A stretch of DNA of 38,690 nt from Altererythrobacter sp. KTW20L (GCF_023501975.1 NZ_JAMFLH010000016.1:1-38690), one strand, 5' to 3'. Numbered from the stretch's first letter, positions 10,173 through 19,603 are shown. The notes: generated by a model from the letters alone, not told the origin. Translations and numbers: made by a program.

Positions 10173-11519
10173 GTGAACCTGGCCTCGATCCTCAACCTGA
10201 CACCCGCCGCACCCGGCACGCCGACCCTGCCAGAAGCCGCAAATACGCCTGCAACGTCGCTGGTTGGCGAGTTTTCCGCACTGCTCGGCCTTGCTGTCCT
10301 GCCGGCTACGGTTGAGGAACCGGCACAAGATGCGGCAAGCACCGGCAAGGACTTGCCGGGCCAGCACGGCAACCTCCTGCCGGAAGCTGCCGCTAATGAC
10401 ATGCTGCCGGGCGAACCGGCATCGCTGATGGCCTTGCCATCGTTCCTGATAATCACCTTACCCAAACAGCCTGAGGTGCGCGGAGCGGCAGTTTCCGCCG
10501 AAGTGCCCGGGCAGGTGCTGCAGACTATTCTGCCCGAAGCGCTGGCGGCAAAGCAGGCTGCCGCCAGCCCGCAACCCGCTCCCCCCGCGACAGGCGGGGC
10601 GATGCCAGCACCCGCAGCACCAGCAACTTCCGCAGCGCCCGCAGCGGCAACAGCACCCGCACCCGCAGCCCCCGTCTCCGCAGCCCCCGTCTCCGCAGCC
10701 CACGCTCCCGCGCAGGGTCTGCACATTCAGTTCGACCTGCTCCCGCCTGCCGCACCTGCCATCCAGCAAGCGCGCACCCCGCAGGCCGAGGCTGCCGCGC
10801 CGACCGCGCAACAGCTTGCCGCCATGCCGGCGGTCCAGGCGCTCGATCCGCGCCGCGAGCTGGCCGAACGGTCAGCCAACCCGCCCGTCACCGCCGCCGC
10901 TGTCATTCCCAAGGAGGGTGAGCTCCAGGCCACCGCGCCGGTCGCACCCGCTGCAGCGCCTGTGTTGCCCAGTCCCGTTGCAACCCCAGTCGCTGCGCCC
11001 GAGGCGGCACGAGTCGGCCCGATCGACACTCCAGCTGCACCCGCATCCGCCCCCCGCCACGATTTCGAAGCCGTGGTCGAACGCTTGTCGGAAGCGCGCG
11101 AGCTGGCCCGCCCGGGCCGCGCCACGATGCAGCTGGCACACCGCGAGTTCGGCGCAGTCAGCGTGCAGTTCGACATGGCGGGCCAGTCGCTCAAGGTCGG
11201 CCTGGCCAGCAGCGATACCGCCTTTGCTCCTGCGGTCCAGGCGGCGCTGGCTGTCCAGGCAGAGCGTCCGGTCATGGCCAGCGGAGAAGCGCAGGGCAGC
11301 CGCAGCGACCAGCAACGGTCCGACCAGCAGTTGCCTGCCGCGCAGTCCTCCGCTGCTCCGGCTTCGCAGGGTGACGGACAGGCCCGCGACCAGCAGGCCC
11401 GCAATACGCAAGGCCGCCATCCATCCGATCAGGTGCAGCGCCAGCCGCAGGACGGCGGTGAGCGCAGCGACAATGCCGCCGCCTCCGGCCGTGCGCGCGA
11501 TGGCAGCCTGTTCGCCTGA
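10173..11519 (+). CDS. fliK: Flagellar hook-length control protein FliK
   Basis: FliK measures hook length and switches export specificity through FlhB. The 448-residue product is mostly Ala/Pro/Gln-rich low-complexity sequence. It has one conserved block near residues 290-360 (FEAVVERLSEARELARPGRA, then LAHREFGAVSVQFDMAGQSLKVGL), matching the FliK C-terminal Flg_hook domain. The C-terminus is again disordered (Gln/Arg/Asp-rich). The GTG start at 10173 was chosen after CAGCGGGA. A 15-bp tandem repeat lies in the linker. Confidence 0.88.
   Translation: MNLASILNLTPAAPGTPTLPEAANTPATSLVGEFSALLGLAVLPATVEEPAQDAASTGKDLPGQHGNLLPEAAANDMLPGEPASLMALPSFLIITLPKQPEVRGAAVSAEVPGQVLQTILPEALAAKQAAASPQPAPPATGGAMPAPAAPATSAAPAAATAPAPAAPVSAAPVSAAHAPAQGLHIQFDLLPPAAPAIQQARTPQAEAAAPTAQQLAAMPAVQALDPRRELAERSANPPVTAAAVIPKEGELQATAPVAPAAAPVLPSPVATPVAAPEAARVGPIDTPAAPASAPRHDFEAVVERLSEARELARPGRATMQLAHREFGAVSVQFDMAGQSLKVGLASSDTAFAPAVQAALAVQAERPVMASGEAQGSRSDQQRSDQQLPAAQSSAAPASQGDGQARDQQARNTQGRHPSDQVQRQPQDGGERSDNAAASGRARDGSLFA
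10666..10710 (+). repeat. 15-bp tandem repeat in the fliK linker
   Basis: CAGCCCCCGTCTCCG occurs twice head to tail (10666-10680, 10681-10695), followed by a degenerate third copy CAGCCCACGCTCCCG. It encodes the in-frame repeat AAPVS and can change linker length without a frameshift. Confidence 0.8.
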
Positions 11520-11543
11520 ACCTGACATCAAGGAGCTGAAGCA

Positions 11544-12113
11544 ATGAGCAAGAAGAAGGAAGAGGGCGAGGACAAGCCCAAGTCCGGCAAGATGAAGCTG
11601 CTGGTCGGCGCGCTGGTCCTGATGGGCCTTGGTGCGGGCGGAGCCTATGGCGCGGTGCAGATGGGCTTCCTTGGCGCACAAACCGGGGATGCCGGCCCGA
11701 ACCTGCCACGCCTGGTTGGCAAGACCGAGGCCGATCCCTTTGCCCCCCCGGCCGATGGCGCGGGCGTGGCCGTGCTGGGTGAAGGCGGCAGTGAATACCG
11801 CACCGCCTATTACAGCTTCGAGGAACCGTTCACGTCCAACCTCAAGGACTCGTCAGGCCTGGTGCAGGTGAGCATCGCGGCATCCACCCGCCACGATGGC
11901 CGGGTGATCCAGTGGCTCGCCCTGCACGAACTGGCGATCCGCTCCGCCATCCTGGTCGAACTGGCCGACACGCCGGAGGAAGATGCCTTTACCGTGGAGG
12001 GCAAGGACCGCCTGCAGCATCGGCTGGCAGGCGCCATGAACCGCGTGCTGGAAGAGAACGAGGGCTTTGGCGGGGTCGATAAGGTCCACTTCCGCAGCTT
12101 CCTGGTGCAATGA
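11544..12113 (+). CDS. fliL: Flagellar basal body-associated protein FliL
   Basis: FliL is a single-pass inner-membrane protein that surrounds the stator and supports torque. The 189-residue product has a Lys/Glu-rich cytoplasmic start, one membrane helix (about 18-38) and a periplasmic stomatin-like domain (YYSFEEPFTSNLKDSSGLVQ; NRVLEENEGFGGVDKVHFRS, then the terminal FLVQ). A good AAGGAG ribosome site precedes the ATG. It overlaps fliM by 4 bases (ATGA). Confidence 0.95.
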   Translation: MSKKKEEGEDKPKSGKMKLLVGALVLMGLGAGGAYGAVQMGFLGAQTGDAGPNLPRLVGKTEADPFAPPADGAGVAVLGEGGSEYRTAYYSFEEPFTSNLKDSSGLVQVSIAASTRHDGRVIQWLALHELAIRSAILVELADTPEEDAFTVEGKDRLQHRLAGAMNRVLEENEGFGGVDKVHFRSFLVQ

Positions 12114-13027
12114 TTTCCGAAGGCTTCCTGAAGGCGGAACGCGCGCTGGCTCAGCACAGCAACAGGCTGGGCGTGCGCGCGCCTGCGCCAGAGGAGCTGG
12201 CAGGCGCGCTGGGCGAGGCTGCCAAGCGCCTCAGCCGCGCGCTGGCCGAGGGCTTGCGTCCCCTGCTGGGCGGTGACCTGGCCGAAGTGACTTGCGGCAA
12301 GGTGGAAAAGTCCGCTGCGCCGCGCCTGCACAAGATGATCGATGCGGTGGCGGTGAACCTGGTGCTGGAAGATGCAGGCGGCGCGCAATTGCTCGCCAGC
12401 CTCGACTATCCCAGCGCGCTGGTACTGACCGACCAGGTGTTCGGCGGACCGGGCGAGGCACCGTCGCAACTGCCAGACCGGCTGCCTGCCGCGACCGACC
12501 TGACCATGGCGCGCCTGGCCGACGTGCTGGGCGAAGCGCTGGGCCAGGCATTCGAGCGCGAACAGCCGATGACCCTTGCCGCCCGCAGCGAAGTTCTGGG
12601 CAAGCTGGTCCGGGCCCGCGACGAGGACACGTTCCTCACCATGCGTTGCGACGTGGCGCTGGCGGGCAAGATGCCGTGGAGCCTGCTGCTGGTGCTCCGC
12701 CAGTCGCAGGCCGAACTGCTGCTGGCAGATCACGCCCGCGCCCCTCGCGCTACCGCTGCCGATGCAGCGCGCCCGCTGGCCGAACCCTTTGCCACCCTGC
12801 CGCTGGAACTGGTGGCGGTGCTGGCGGAAATGCAACTGCCCGTCAGCCGGGTTTCCACCTTGCAGCCGGGCGATACGATCCCGTTGGTCATTCCTGCGCA
12901 GATCCCGCTGCGGCTGGCCAATGTCACGCTTGCTCGCGGGCAGGCCGGTAGCGCCGATGGCGCCCTGGCCCTGCGCCTCACCCATATTTCGCTTCCCCAT
13001 GAAGGACTTGCCCAAGATGACCGATAA
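12110..13027 (+). CDS. fliM: Flagellar motor switch protein FliM
   Basis: The middle C-ring protein linking FliG and FliN. The 305-residue product contains the FliG-binding loop (VFGGPGEAP) and a C-terminal SpoA domain (LVAVLAEMQLPVSRVSTLQPGDTIPL). Unusually, the N-terminus (MISEGFLKAERALAQHSNRL) lacks the LSQxEIDALL motif that binds phosphorylated CheY in most FliM proteins. It overlaps fliL by 4 bases and fliN by 11. Confidence 0.93.
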   Translation: MISEGFLKAERALAQHSNRLGVRAPAPEELAGALGEAAKRLSRALAEGLRPLLGGDLAEVTCGKVEKSAAPRLHKMIDAVAVNLVLEDAGGAQLLASLDYPSALVLTDQVFGGPGEAPSQLPDRLPAATDLTMARLADVLGEALGQAFEREQPMTLAARSEVLGKLVRARDEDTFLTMRCDVALAGKMPWSLLLVLRQSQAELLLADHARAPRATAADAARPLAEPFATLPLELVAVLAEMQLPVSRVSTLQPGDTIPLVIPAQIPLRLANVTLARGQAGSADGALALRLTHISLPHEGLAQDDR

Positions 13028-13301
13028 TTTGCGCGGCCTCGACCTGATCCGCGATGTCGATGTGACGCTGACCGTGGAGCTTGGCCGTACTCGGCTGGCC
13101 CTGAAGGATGTGCTGGCACTGGGAGAGGATTCGATTGTCCCGCTCGGCCGCCAAGTGGACGAACTGTTCGACGTCTTCGTCAACGGCAAGCTGATAGCGC
13201 GCGGCGAAGTGGTGACGGAAGGGAACCGCTTCGGCCTGCGCATCGTGGAACTGGCGGGCGATGATCGTGCCAGCCAGCGCGCTGTGGCGGAACGCGGTTG
13301 A
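13017..13301 (+). CDS. fliN: Flagellar motor switch protein FliN
   Basis: The lowest C-ring component and dock for FliH. This 94-residue version is little more than the SpoA domain ([48 protein letters not shown]). It lacks the variable N-terminal extension found in the longer E. coli protein. It starts inside the end of fliM and its stop overlaps the fliO ATG. Confidence 0.95.
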   Translation: MTDNLRGLDLIRDVDVTLTVELGRTRLALKDVLALGEDSIVPLGRQVDELFDVFVNGKLIARGEVVTEGNRFGLRIVELAGDDRASQRAVAERG

Positions 13302-13588
13302 TGGTCTGGTATGTCCTCAAGCTGCTGCTGCTCCTGCCGCTGCTGGCGGGCCTGATCTGGGGCAGCCTGTGGCTGACCCGCAAGGCGCAGAGCCACATGA
13401 CCCGCGCCGAAGGCAACAAGGTCAAGGCCGCGCGGCTGGTCGAGACGACTTTCCTCGCCCCCGGCATTCGCCTGGCGGTGATCGAATTCCGCGGTCGCGA
13501 GATACTCGTCGGCGCAAGCAAGCAGGGCCTCGTGCGGCTGGCCGAAGCCGATCTGCCGGTTACCCGCGCAGTGGAGTTGCAGCCGTGA
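13301..13588 (+). CDS. fliO: Flagellar biosynthetic protein FliO
   Basis: FliO assists assembly of the FliP ring of the export gate. The 95-residue product has one N-terminal membrane helix (about 3-22) and a small cytoplasmic domain with [20 protein letters not shown] and [17 protein letters not shown], the FliO pattern. The ATG overlaps the fliN stop, and the fliO stop overlaps the fliP GTG. Confidence 0.88.
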   Translation: MVWYVLKLLLLLPLLAGLIWGSLWLTRKAQSHMTRAEGNKVKAARLVETTFLAPGIRLAVIEFRGREILVGASKQGLVRLAEADLPVTRAVELQP

Positions 13589-14343
13589 AGCGCCTTGCCC
13601 TTACCCTGATTTTGTCCGCCACTGTCTTGCTGCCCGAAATCGCCCACGCCGCGGCGCCCGCTGCCGGGCTTGGTGGAGCGCTGGAGCGCGCGATGGACGG
13701 GGCCAATGGCGGGGCACCGCTATCGACTTCGCTCCAGCTCCTGCTCATCATGGGGCTGCTCACCATCCTGCCCGCGCTGGTGCTGATGATGACGAGCTTT
13801 ACCCGCATCATCATCGTGCTGGGCATCCTGCGCCAGGCGCTGGGCCTGCAGCAATCGCCACCCAACCAGGTGCTGATCGGGCTGGCGCTGTTCCTCTCGC
13901 TGTTCATCATGGCGCCCACGCTGGAACAGGTGAACACCAATGCCATCGAACCCTATGCCGCCGGAACCATCGCGGCGGACGTGGCGATTGAGCGGTCGGG
14001 CGATGCCTTCCACGCCTTCATGATCCGCCAGACACGCGAGACCGATCTGGCGATGTTTGCCGACATGGCAGGCTATGGCAGCTTTGCCAGCGCCGATGAC
14101 GTGCCGTTTTCGATCCTGCTGCCGGCCTTCGTGACCAGTGAGCTGAAGACCGCGTTCCAGATCGGCTTCATGCTGTTCCTGCCGTTCCTGGTGATCGACC
14201 TGGTGGTGGCCAGCGTGCTGATGAGCCTGGGCATGATGATGCTTTCTCCCACGATCATTTCCTTGCCGTTCAAGTTGTTGCTGTTCGTTCTTGTCGATGG
14301 CTGGGCACTGCTGATGGGCAGCCTTGCCCTCAGCTTCGGATAG
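13585..14343 (+). CDS. fliP: Flagellar export gate protein FliP
   Basis: A core component of the type III export channel. The 252-residue product has a cleavable-type signal sequence ([21 protein letters not shown]) and four hydrophobic helices. Conserved motifs are [35 protein letters not shown] and [20 protein letters not shown]. The GTG at 13585 overlaps the fliO stop codon; longer upstream readings run through fliO. Confidence 0.97.
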   Translation: MKRLALTLILSATVLLPEIAHAAAPAAGLGGALERAMDGANGGAPLSTSLQLLLIMGLLTILPALVLMMTSFTRIIIVLGILRQALGLQQSPPNQVLIGLALFLSLFIMAPTLEQVNTNAIEPYAAGTIAADVAIERSGDAFHAFMIRQTRETDLAMFADMAGYGSFASADDVPFSILLPAFVTSELKTAFQIGFMLFLPFLVIDLVVASVLMSLGMMMLSPTIISLPFKLLLFVLVDGWALLMGSLALSFG

Positions 14344-14353
14344 GAGCCGGACC

Positions 14354-14629
14354 ATGGATGACAGTGCATCGCTGCTCTCGCTGTTTGACCGGATGCTGTG
14401 GACGACGGCACTGGTTGCCGCACCTATCCTGGTGGCGGCCCTCGCCGTGGGCCTGCTGGTCGGCGTGATCCAGGCGGCTACCTCGATCAATGAACAGACC
14501 CTCACCTTCGTGCCAAAGCTGGCGGTTTCGGCGGTTGTGCTGGTGCTGCTGGGCGGGGCGATGTTCGGCCTGATCGGCGATTTCGCGCGCGAGATCTTCA
14601 GCGAGATTGCGGGAATATCCCACCAGTGA
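14354..14629 (+). CDS. fliQ: Flagellar export gate protein FliQ
   Basis: A small export-gate subunit of two membrane helices. The 91-residue product has the family motif VGLLVGVIQAATSINEQTLT followed by FVPKLAVSAVVLVLLGGAMF. The ATG at 14354 has an AGGAGCC ribosome site; an in-frame upstream start is an overrun into fliP. Confidence 0.97.
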   Translation: MDDSASLLSLFDRMLWTTALVAAPILVAALAVGLLVGVIQAATSINEQTLTFVPKLAVSAVVLVLLGGAMFGLIGDFAREIFSEIAGISHQ

Positions 14630-14639
14630 AGCATAGGTC

Positions 14640-15422
14640 ATGAACCTGCCCGATTTCGGCCTTGGCGGAATCGAAGACCAGTTGTGGATGCTGGTCTTCG
14701 TGATGATTCGCATTGGCGCGGCGCTGTTGGCGGCCCCGGTATTCGGCGCGCGCAATGTGCCGGTTCAGGTGCGTATCGTGATCACGGCGGCGCTGGCGGT
14801 GTTCGTGCTCAACTGGACCCCGGTGCAACTGCCGCAGGACATGCTGGCAATCGAGACCATCCTGGCCGTGGTGACTGAAGTCGTGATCGGGGTGACGCTG
14901 GGCTTCGTGCTGCAATTGGCCTTCGTGGCCCCGCTGGTGGCGGCAGAACAGATCTCGGGCGGGATGGGCATGGCCATGGCCACTGCAGTCGATCCGGCAA
15001 CCGGCGGGCAATCGGGCGCGCTGGGGCAGATGTTCAGCCTGATGTTGACGCTGGTGTTCCTGGCTATTGGCGGGCACCTGTTATGGCTTGGGCTTGTGGT
15101 CGAAAGCTACCAGCTGTTCCCGCCCGGCGCCGAATGGGATGTGGGCGAGCGCGGCTGGCTGGTAGCGAGTTTCGCCTCGCAGGCCCTCGCCACTGCCGTC
15201 GCCATCGCGCTCCCGGTAACGCTGGTCCTGCTGCTGGTGCAGGTCGTGACCGGCGTGATCAGCCGGTCGGCCCCGTCGCTCAACCTCTTTGCCCTGGGCC
15301 TGCCTGCCAGCGTACTGGCCGGGCTCGCCGCCCTGATCGCCGCCGCGCCCTTGCTGACCGACCAGTTCGTCATGCTGGCCCAGAGCGCGATCGAACAGGT
15401 GGCCACGGCGGTGCAGCCATGA
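14640..15422 (+). CDS. fliR: Flagellar export gate protein FliR
   Basis: An integral membrane export-gate protein of 260 residues with about six helices. Family features are MIRIGAALLAAPVFGARNVP, VTEVVIGVTLGFVLQLAFVA and the Gly/Met-rich segment AAEQISGGMGMAMATAVDP. It ends 10 bases before flhB, its functional partner. Confidence 0.95.
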   Translation: MNLPDFGLGGIEDQLWMLVFVMIRIGAALLAAPVFGARNVPVQVRIVITAALAVFVLNWTPVQLPQDMLAIETILAVVTEVVIGVTLGFVLQLAFVAPLVAAEQISGGMGMAMATAVDPATGGQSGALGQMFSLMLTLVFLAIGGHLLWLGLVVESYQLFPPGAEWDVGERGWLVASFASQALATAVAIALPVTLVLLLVQVVTGVISRSAPSLNLFALGLPASVLAGLAALIAAAPLLTDQFVMLAQSAIEQVATAVQP

Positions 15423-15432
15423 AAGTTGCGAG

Positions 15433-16569
15433 ATGAGCGAGCAGCCTGCCGGCGAAAAGACTTTCGCCCCGACAGAAAAGCGCAAGAAGGACGCGGCGCA
15501 GAAGGGCAATGTCCTGCGCTCGAAAGAGGTTGCGACGGCCGTGTCGGTGCTGGCAGGCGCCCTGTGGCTCAAGCTGGCGGGGCCTTGGCTGCTGGGCACG
15601 ATCGAGGGGGCGACCGAGCGCACACTCACTTTCGACCGCAATGCGATCGAACATTTCCGCCCGGGCGTGCTGATGCAGGACATGATCTGGGCGGTCGTCC
15701 CGCCGCTTCTCACCCTTGGGCTGGTCGTCATGGCTGTGACCATGGCCGTCCAGCTCGCGCTGGGCGAGGGGCGCTGGGTCATCAAGAACATGGAACTGAA
15801 GGGATCGCGCATCAACCCACTGGCGGGCCTTGGCCGGATGTTCGGGCCCACGGGCCTGATCGAACTGGGCAAGGGCATTGCCAAGCTGGTGTTGCTCGGC
15901 TCCATCGCGTGGTTCTGGGGCAGTGCCAACCTGGCCACGGTTATGTCCCTCGGGCGTGGCGAACTGACGGGGCAACTCGCCGCTGCCTGGGAAGCTATCG
16001 CCGTGCTGCTACTGCTACTCAGCGCTGGACTGGTGGTGATCGCCATGATCGACTGGCCGATCCAGTATGTCCTGCGCCTGTCGAAGCTTAAGATGACCAA
16101 CCAGGAAATGCGCGACGAGCACAAGGAGGCCGAAGGCAGCCCCGAGAAGAAGGCCGCGATCCGCCAGCGCCAGCGCGACATGGCGCGCGGCGGGGTGGCG
16201 GGCGCGATCGGCCAGGCGCAGTTCGTGCTGACCAATCCCACGCATTTTTCGGTGGCGATGACCTATGATCCTGCCGTGGCGCCTGCACCCTATGTGCTGG
16301 CCAAGGGCCGGGGCGAAAAGGCGCTGGCGATGCGCGAGCTGGCGGCGGAAATGGGCGTGCCGGTGCTGGAATATCCGCTGCTTGCCCGCTCGGTCTATTT
16401 CACCACCCGCGAACACCAGGTGATCCGCGGCGAACTCTATTCCGCGATTGCCAGCGTGCTGGCCTTTGTCATGTCGCTGAAACGGGGCGAAAGCCCGCCG
16501 CGCCCCACTATTTCGGTGCCGCTCGAACTGCGTTTCGATGCCGACGGGCACAAGCTCGTCCAGGCCTGA
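15433..16569 (+). CDS. flhB: Flagellar export switch protein FlhB
   Basis: FlhB controls the switch from hook to filament export. The 378-residue product has an N-terminal hydrophilic start (EKTFAPTEKRKKDAAQKGNV), four membrane helices and the autocleaved cytoplasmic domain. The NPTH cleavage motif is intact (N268-H271), followed by FSVAMTYDP. All catalytic features needed for the switch are therefore present. It is downstream of fliR, and a 42-base gap separates it from fliD. Confidence 0.98.
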   Translation: MSEQPAGEKTFAPTEKRKKDAAQKGNVLRSKEVATAVSVLAGALWLKLAGPWLLGTIEGATERTLTFDRNAIEHFRPGVLMQDMIWAVVPPLLTLGLVVMAVTMAVQLALGEGRWVIKNMELKGSRINPLAGLGRMFGPTGLIELGKGIAKLVLLGSIAWFWGSANLATVMSLGRGELTGQLAAAWEAIAVLLLLLSAGLVVIAMIDWPIQYVLRLSKLKMTNQEMRDEHKEAEGSPEKKAAIRQRQRDMARGGVAGAIGQAQFVLTNPTHFSVAMTYDPAVAPAPYVLAKGRGEKALAMRELAAEMGVPVLEYPLLARSVYFTTREHQVIRGELYSAIASVLAFVMSLKRGESPPRPTISVPLELRFDADGHKLVQA

Positions 16570-16611
16570 TTGCGGGCTTAACTCCAGGCACCGGGAACCG
16601 TCCTTCGCATT

Positions 16612-18048
16612 ATGGAAACCAGCACCACATCCACCATCATCAGCGCACTCGGCGGCGGCAGCGGGGTCGATATGGTCAAGCTGGCATCGGACCTCTCGCG
16701 CGCCCGCTTCCTGCCGCAGGTCGGCCAGATCGAGAGCCGCAGCCAGGCGCTGGAGGCGCGCATTTCCGCCGCATCCACCTTGCGCAACCAGCTCACTTCG
16801 CTGGCGAGCGCGCTGGGCGACCGGATCCGCAACGGCGACCTGTCGCCCACGGCCACCATCGGCAACGGAGCAGTGGCGCAGGTGTCGGTGCTGACAGGCG
16901 CTTCGGGCAAGGGCACCTATTCGCTTGAAGTAACTGCTCTTGCGGGGTCGCAGACCCTTGCCGGCAACTCCTATTCGGCTGCTACCGACTTGGTCGGCGA
17001 AGGCCAGCTCACCATCCGTTTCGGCGCGATTGACGGGACATCGTTCAACGAGGATCCAGCCCATGCCGCCGCCGTGATCGACGTAAGCGATACCGACACG
17101 CTGGCCAGCCTGGCGACCAAGATCAGCGCTTCGGGTAGCGGCCTCACCGCCTATGTCGCGCAGTCCGCCACGGGCGCCCGGCTGGTGGTCAAGGGCCAGG
17201 ACGGCGCAGCCAATGCTTTCGTGATCGAGGCTTCGGGCGCCAGCGTCAGCGGATCGCCCGCGCCCGGCGCGCTCGACTATCTCGACTGGAACCCGGCCAT
17301 CGACAGCGGCCAGCGCAAGGCCAGCGCAGCCGATGCTGCTTTCCTGCTCGACGGGGTGGAGATGACCAGCGCCAGCAACAAGGCCTCCGGCCTGCCAGGC
17401 GGCCTGGTCCTGACCCTGACCGGCACGAATGCCGGTGCGCCGACGCAGATCGGCTTTGCCGACAAGAGTAAGCAGATCACCGCAATGATGGGCGATTTCA
17501 CCGCCGCACTCAACGATATCACCGCCAGTCTGGCCGAACTGGCCGCGCCGCAGGGCGGTGAACTGGGCAACGATCCGGGCGCGCGGGCGCTGAAAAGGGC
17601 GCTGGCCACCCTGTCCACCCAGGTTATCATGCCCAACGCGGCAGAGGGGGAGCCGCGCACGCTGGGCGACCTCGGCCTCGTATTGACCCGCGAAGGCAAC
17701 TTCCGCCTCGACAGCACGCGCCTGCAGGAAACCCTGTCGAACAACTTGTCCGCTGCGGGCGCCATGTTCACCACCGGGCTGTTCGGCGTGTTCGGCACGG
17801 TTGACAGCATGGCCCGCAACCTTAGCCTCAGGACCAATCCCGGTTCGCTTGGCGGATCGATCGAGCGCTATACCGACCAGCTAGAGAAGCTGGACGAGCG
17901 GCTGGCCAAGATCGCCGAACAGCAGGAGCGGGTGCGCGAGCAACTGGTCAAGACTTTCGCCGCCACTGATCGCAATGTGGCCGCCTCGCAATCGACCATG
18001 GCATTCCTGAAGAACCAGATTGCCGCGTGGAATACGGATAACCGGTAA
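16612..18048 (+). CDS. fliD: Flagellar filament cap protein FliD
   Basis: FliD forms the cap under which flagellin polymerises. The 478-residue product has the N-terminal signature TIISALGGGSGVDMVKLASD, then EIESRSQALEARISAAS-like helices, D2/D3 domains with TLASLATKISASGSGL, and the C-terminal coiled coil (YTDQLEKLDERLAKIAEQQE and QSTMAFLKNQIAAW). Length is typical. Its stop overlaps the fliS ATG (TAATG). Confidence 0.95.
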   Translation: METSTTSTIISALGGGSGVDMVKLASDLSRARFLPQVGQIESRSQALEARISAASTLRNQLTSLASALGDRIRNGDLSPTATIGNGAVAQVSVLTGASGKGTYSLEVTALAGSQTLAGNSYSAATDLVGEGQLTIRFGAIDGTSFNEDPAHAAAVIDVSDTDTLASLATKISASGSGLTAYVAQSATGARLVVKGQDGAANAFVIEASGASVSGSPAPGALDYLDWNPAIDSGQRKASAADAAFLLDGVEMTSASNKASGLPGGLVLTLTGTNAGAPTQIGFADKSKQITAMMGDFTAALNDITASLAELAAPQGGELGNDPGARALKRALATLSTQVIMPNAAEGEPRTLGDLGLVLTREGNFRLDSTRLQETLSNNLSAAGAMFTTGLFGVFGTVDSMARNLSLRTNPGSLGGSIERYTDQLEKLDERLAKIAEQQERVREQLVKTFAATDRNVAASQSTMAFLKNQIAAWNTDNR

Positions 18049-18416
18049 TGCTGAAACCCGCCAACCCGTCCGAAGCCTATCGCAAGGTGGCCTTCGATGC
18101 TTGCGTCGCAGGGTCCAAGGGCCCCGAGCTGGTGCGCCTGTGCATCGAGGATGTGGGGGCGGCGCTGGAGCAGGCGCTGTGGGCACATGCCAATGGCCGC
18201 GAAGATATCCGCCGCAGGGCACTCGTCCGCGCGCAGAACGGCCTTGCCGCCCTGCGTGTCGGCGTGGACCGCAAGAACCCGCTCGGTCCGGCGCTGCTTA
18301 CGCTGTACGATGCGATGGCGAGCACTGTCACCGCCTGCCGCTTCCGGTTCGATCCTTCCGCCATCAGCCGTGTGCGCGAGGACCTTTCCGATATCGCGCG
18401 GGCGATGCTGGGCTAG
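18048..18416 (+). CDS. fliS: Flagellin export chaperone FliS
   Basis: FliS holds flagellin unfolded in the cytoplasm before export. The 122-residue four-helix protein has the expected start AYRKVAFDACVAGSKGPELV, the LYDAM-type helix (LGPALLTLYDAMASTVTACR) and a helical C-terminus. It is translationally coupled to fliD and is the last flagellar gene in the operon; a hairpin follows. Confidence 0.9.
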   Translation: MLKPANPSEAYRKVAFDACVAGSKGPELVRLCIEDVGAALEQALWAHANGREDIRRRALVRAQNGLAALRVGVDRKNPLGPALLTLYDAMASTVTACRFRFDPSAISRVREDLSDIARAMLG

Positions 18417-18421
18417 AGGCG

Positions 18422-18439
18422 TTAGGGTCCGAACCCTAA
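18422..18439. terminator. Hairpin between convergent fliS and recF
   Basis: Perfect 7-bp arms TTAGGGT and ACCCTAA enclose a 4-base loop. The right arm contains the recF stop codon. There is no long T-run, so termination on either strand is only probable. Confidence 0.5.
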
Positions 18440-19521
18440 ATCCGCTCCACCGCGCCGCCCGCCACTTGCCATACTGCCGCTTCGCCCGCGATCTCCTCGA
18501 ACGGGGCGAGCTCGGTGCCGGTCAGCCACACTTGCGAACCGCCGCTGCGCAGCCGCTCGAACAGCGCGGCGCGGCGCAGCGGATCAAGGTGGGCGGCCAC
18601 TTCATCCAGCAGCAGAACGCCGGGCCTGCCGTCCGCCGCCAGCCCGGCATGGGCCAGGGTAATGGCGATCAGCATGGCCTTCTGTTCGCCGGTCGAACAT
18701 TGCGCGGCGGGCATGGCCTTGTCGCTCAGCGTCACGTCCAGCTCGTCGCGGTGCGGCCCGGCCAGCGTGCGCCCGGCGGCGCGATCGCGTGCGCGGTTGC
18801 GGGCCCAGTCGTGCCGCAGGGCATCGGCGGTCATGCAGCCTCCCGGCATGTGGGCGAGGGCAGGGCGGGCGAATGGCTCGCCCGGAAGCCGCTCCAGTTC
18901 TGTGGACATGCGGTGGACCAGCTGCGCCCGACCCTGCGCTAGGGCGGCCCCTGCCACCGCCATCTGCGCCTCGATGGATTCGAGCCAGGCGGGATCGGGC
19001 TCCTGCTCCCCCGCCAGCAGGCGGTTGCGTTCGCGCAGGGCCGCTTCATAGCGCGAGGCGTGGCGGGCATGGGCGGGGTCCAGCGCCACGGCTAACCGGT
19101 CAAGATAGCGGCGGCGGGCCGAGGCGCTGTCGGCAAACAGGCGGTCCATAGCGGGCGTCAGCCAGCCGATCGCCAGCCACTCGCCCAATGCCAGGGCGCT
19201 GGCCGACGCGCCGTTGACCTGCACGATGCGCCTGCCGGGCGCTTCCGCCGCGATGCCGGTGCCAAGCATGACTGCCTCGCTGCCATCGCGCTGCGCCAGC
19301 GCCGCGCTGACAGTGAAGGTGCCGCCACCGCTTTGTCCGGCCATTTCTGCCAGAGCAGCCCGACGCAGGCCGCGCCCCGGCGCGAGCAGCGACAGCGCTT
19401 CGAGCACATTGGTCTTGCCCGCGCCGTTTTCGCCCACCAGCAGGTTGAAGCGCGCGGTCCCGTCCAGCCGGGTCGCGGCATGGTTGCGGAAGGTGGCAAG
19501 GGTGATCCGGTCGAGCGACAT
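18436..19521 (-). CDS. recF: DNA replication/repair protein RecF
   Basis: An SMC-like ATPase that loads RecA at single-strand gaps. The 361-residue product has Walker A GENGAGKT (30-37), a signature region STGEQKAMLIAITLAHA and Walker B GRPGVLLLDEVAAHLD near the C-terminus. It faces the flagellar operon and is not next to dnaA or dnaN here. A long spacer on the far side carries the sigma-54 elements of the next unit. Confidence 0.95.
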   Translation of the reverse strand: MSLDRITLATFRNHAATRLDGTARFNLLVGENGAGKTNVLEALSLLAPGRGLRRAALAEMAGQSGGGTFTVSAALAQRDGSEAVMLGTGIAAEAPGRRIVQVNGASASALALGEWLAIGWLTPAMDRLFADSASARRRYLDRLAVALDPAHARHASRYEAALRERNRLLAGEQEPDPAWLESIEAQMAVAGAALAQGRAQLVHRMSTELERLPGEPFARPALAHMPGGCMTADALRHDWARNRARDRAAGRTLAGPHRDELDVTLSDKAMPAAQCSTGEQKAMLIAITLAHAGLAADGRPGVLLLDEVAAHLDPLRRAALFERLRSGGSQVWLTGTELAPFEEIAGEAAVWQVAGGAVERI

Positions 19522-19589
19522 GGTGCGGCTGGACGACTAGGGCAGCGCTGGGCCCGAAGCCATGAAAATTCGCGTTTCCAATTATTGGT

Positions 19590-19603
19590 GAAAATTCCCA
19601 AGG
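19590..19603 (+). promoter_or_regulatory. Candidate PspF enhancer site
   Basis: GAAAATTCCCAAGG is identical, base for base, to the reverse complement of 33531-33544 beside pspF. It lies about 80 bases upstream of the -24 element at 19677, a normal distance for an enhancer-binding protein. Its role is inferred from that double match. Confidence 0.6.

Noticed and set aside
11810-13396. 528-residue minus-strand ORF
   Set aside because: Antisense shadow of fliL-fliM-fliN with Gln/Arg-rich sequence and no family features.
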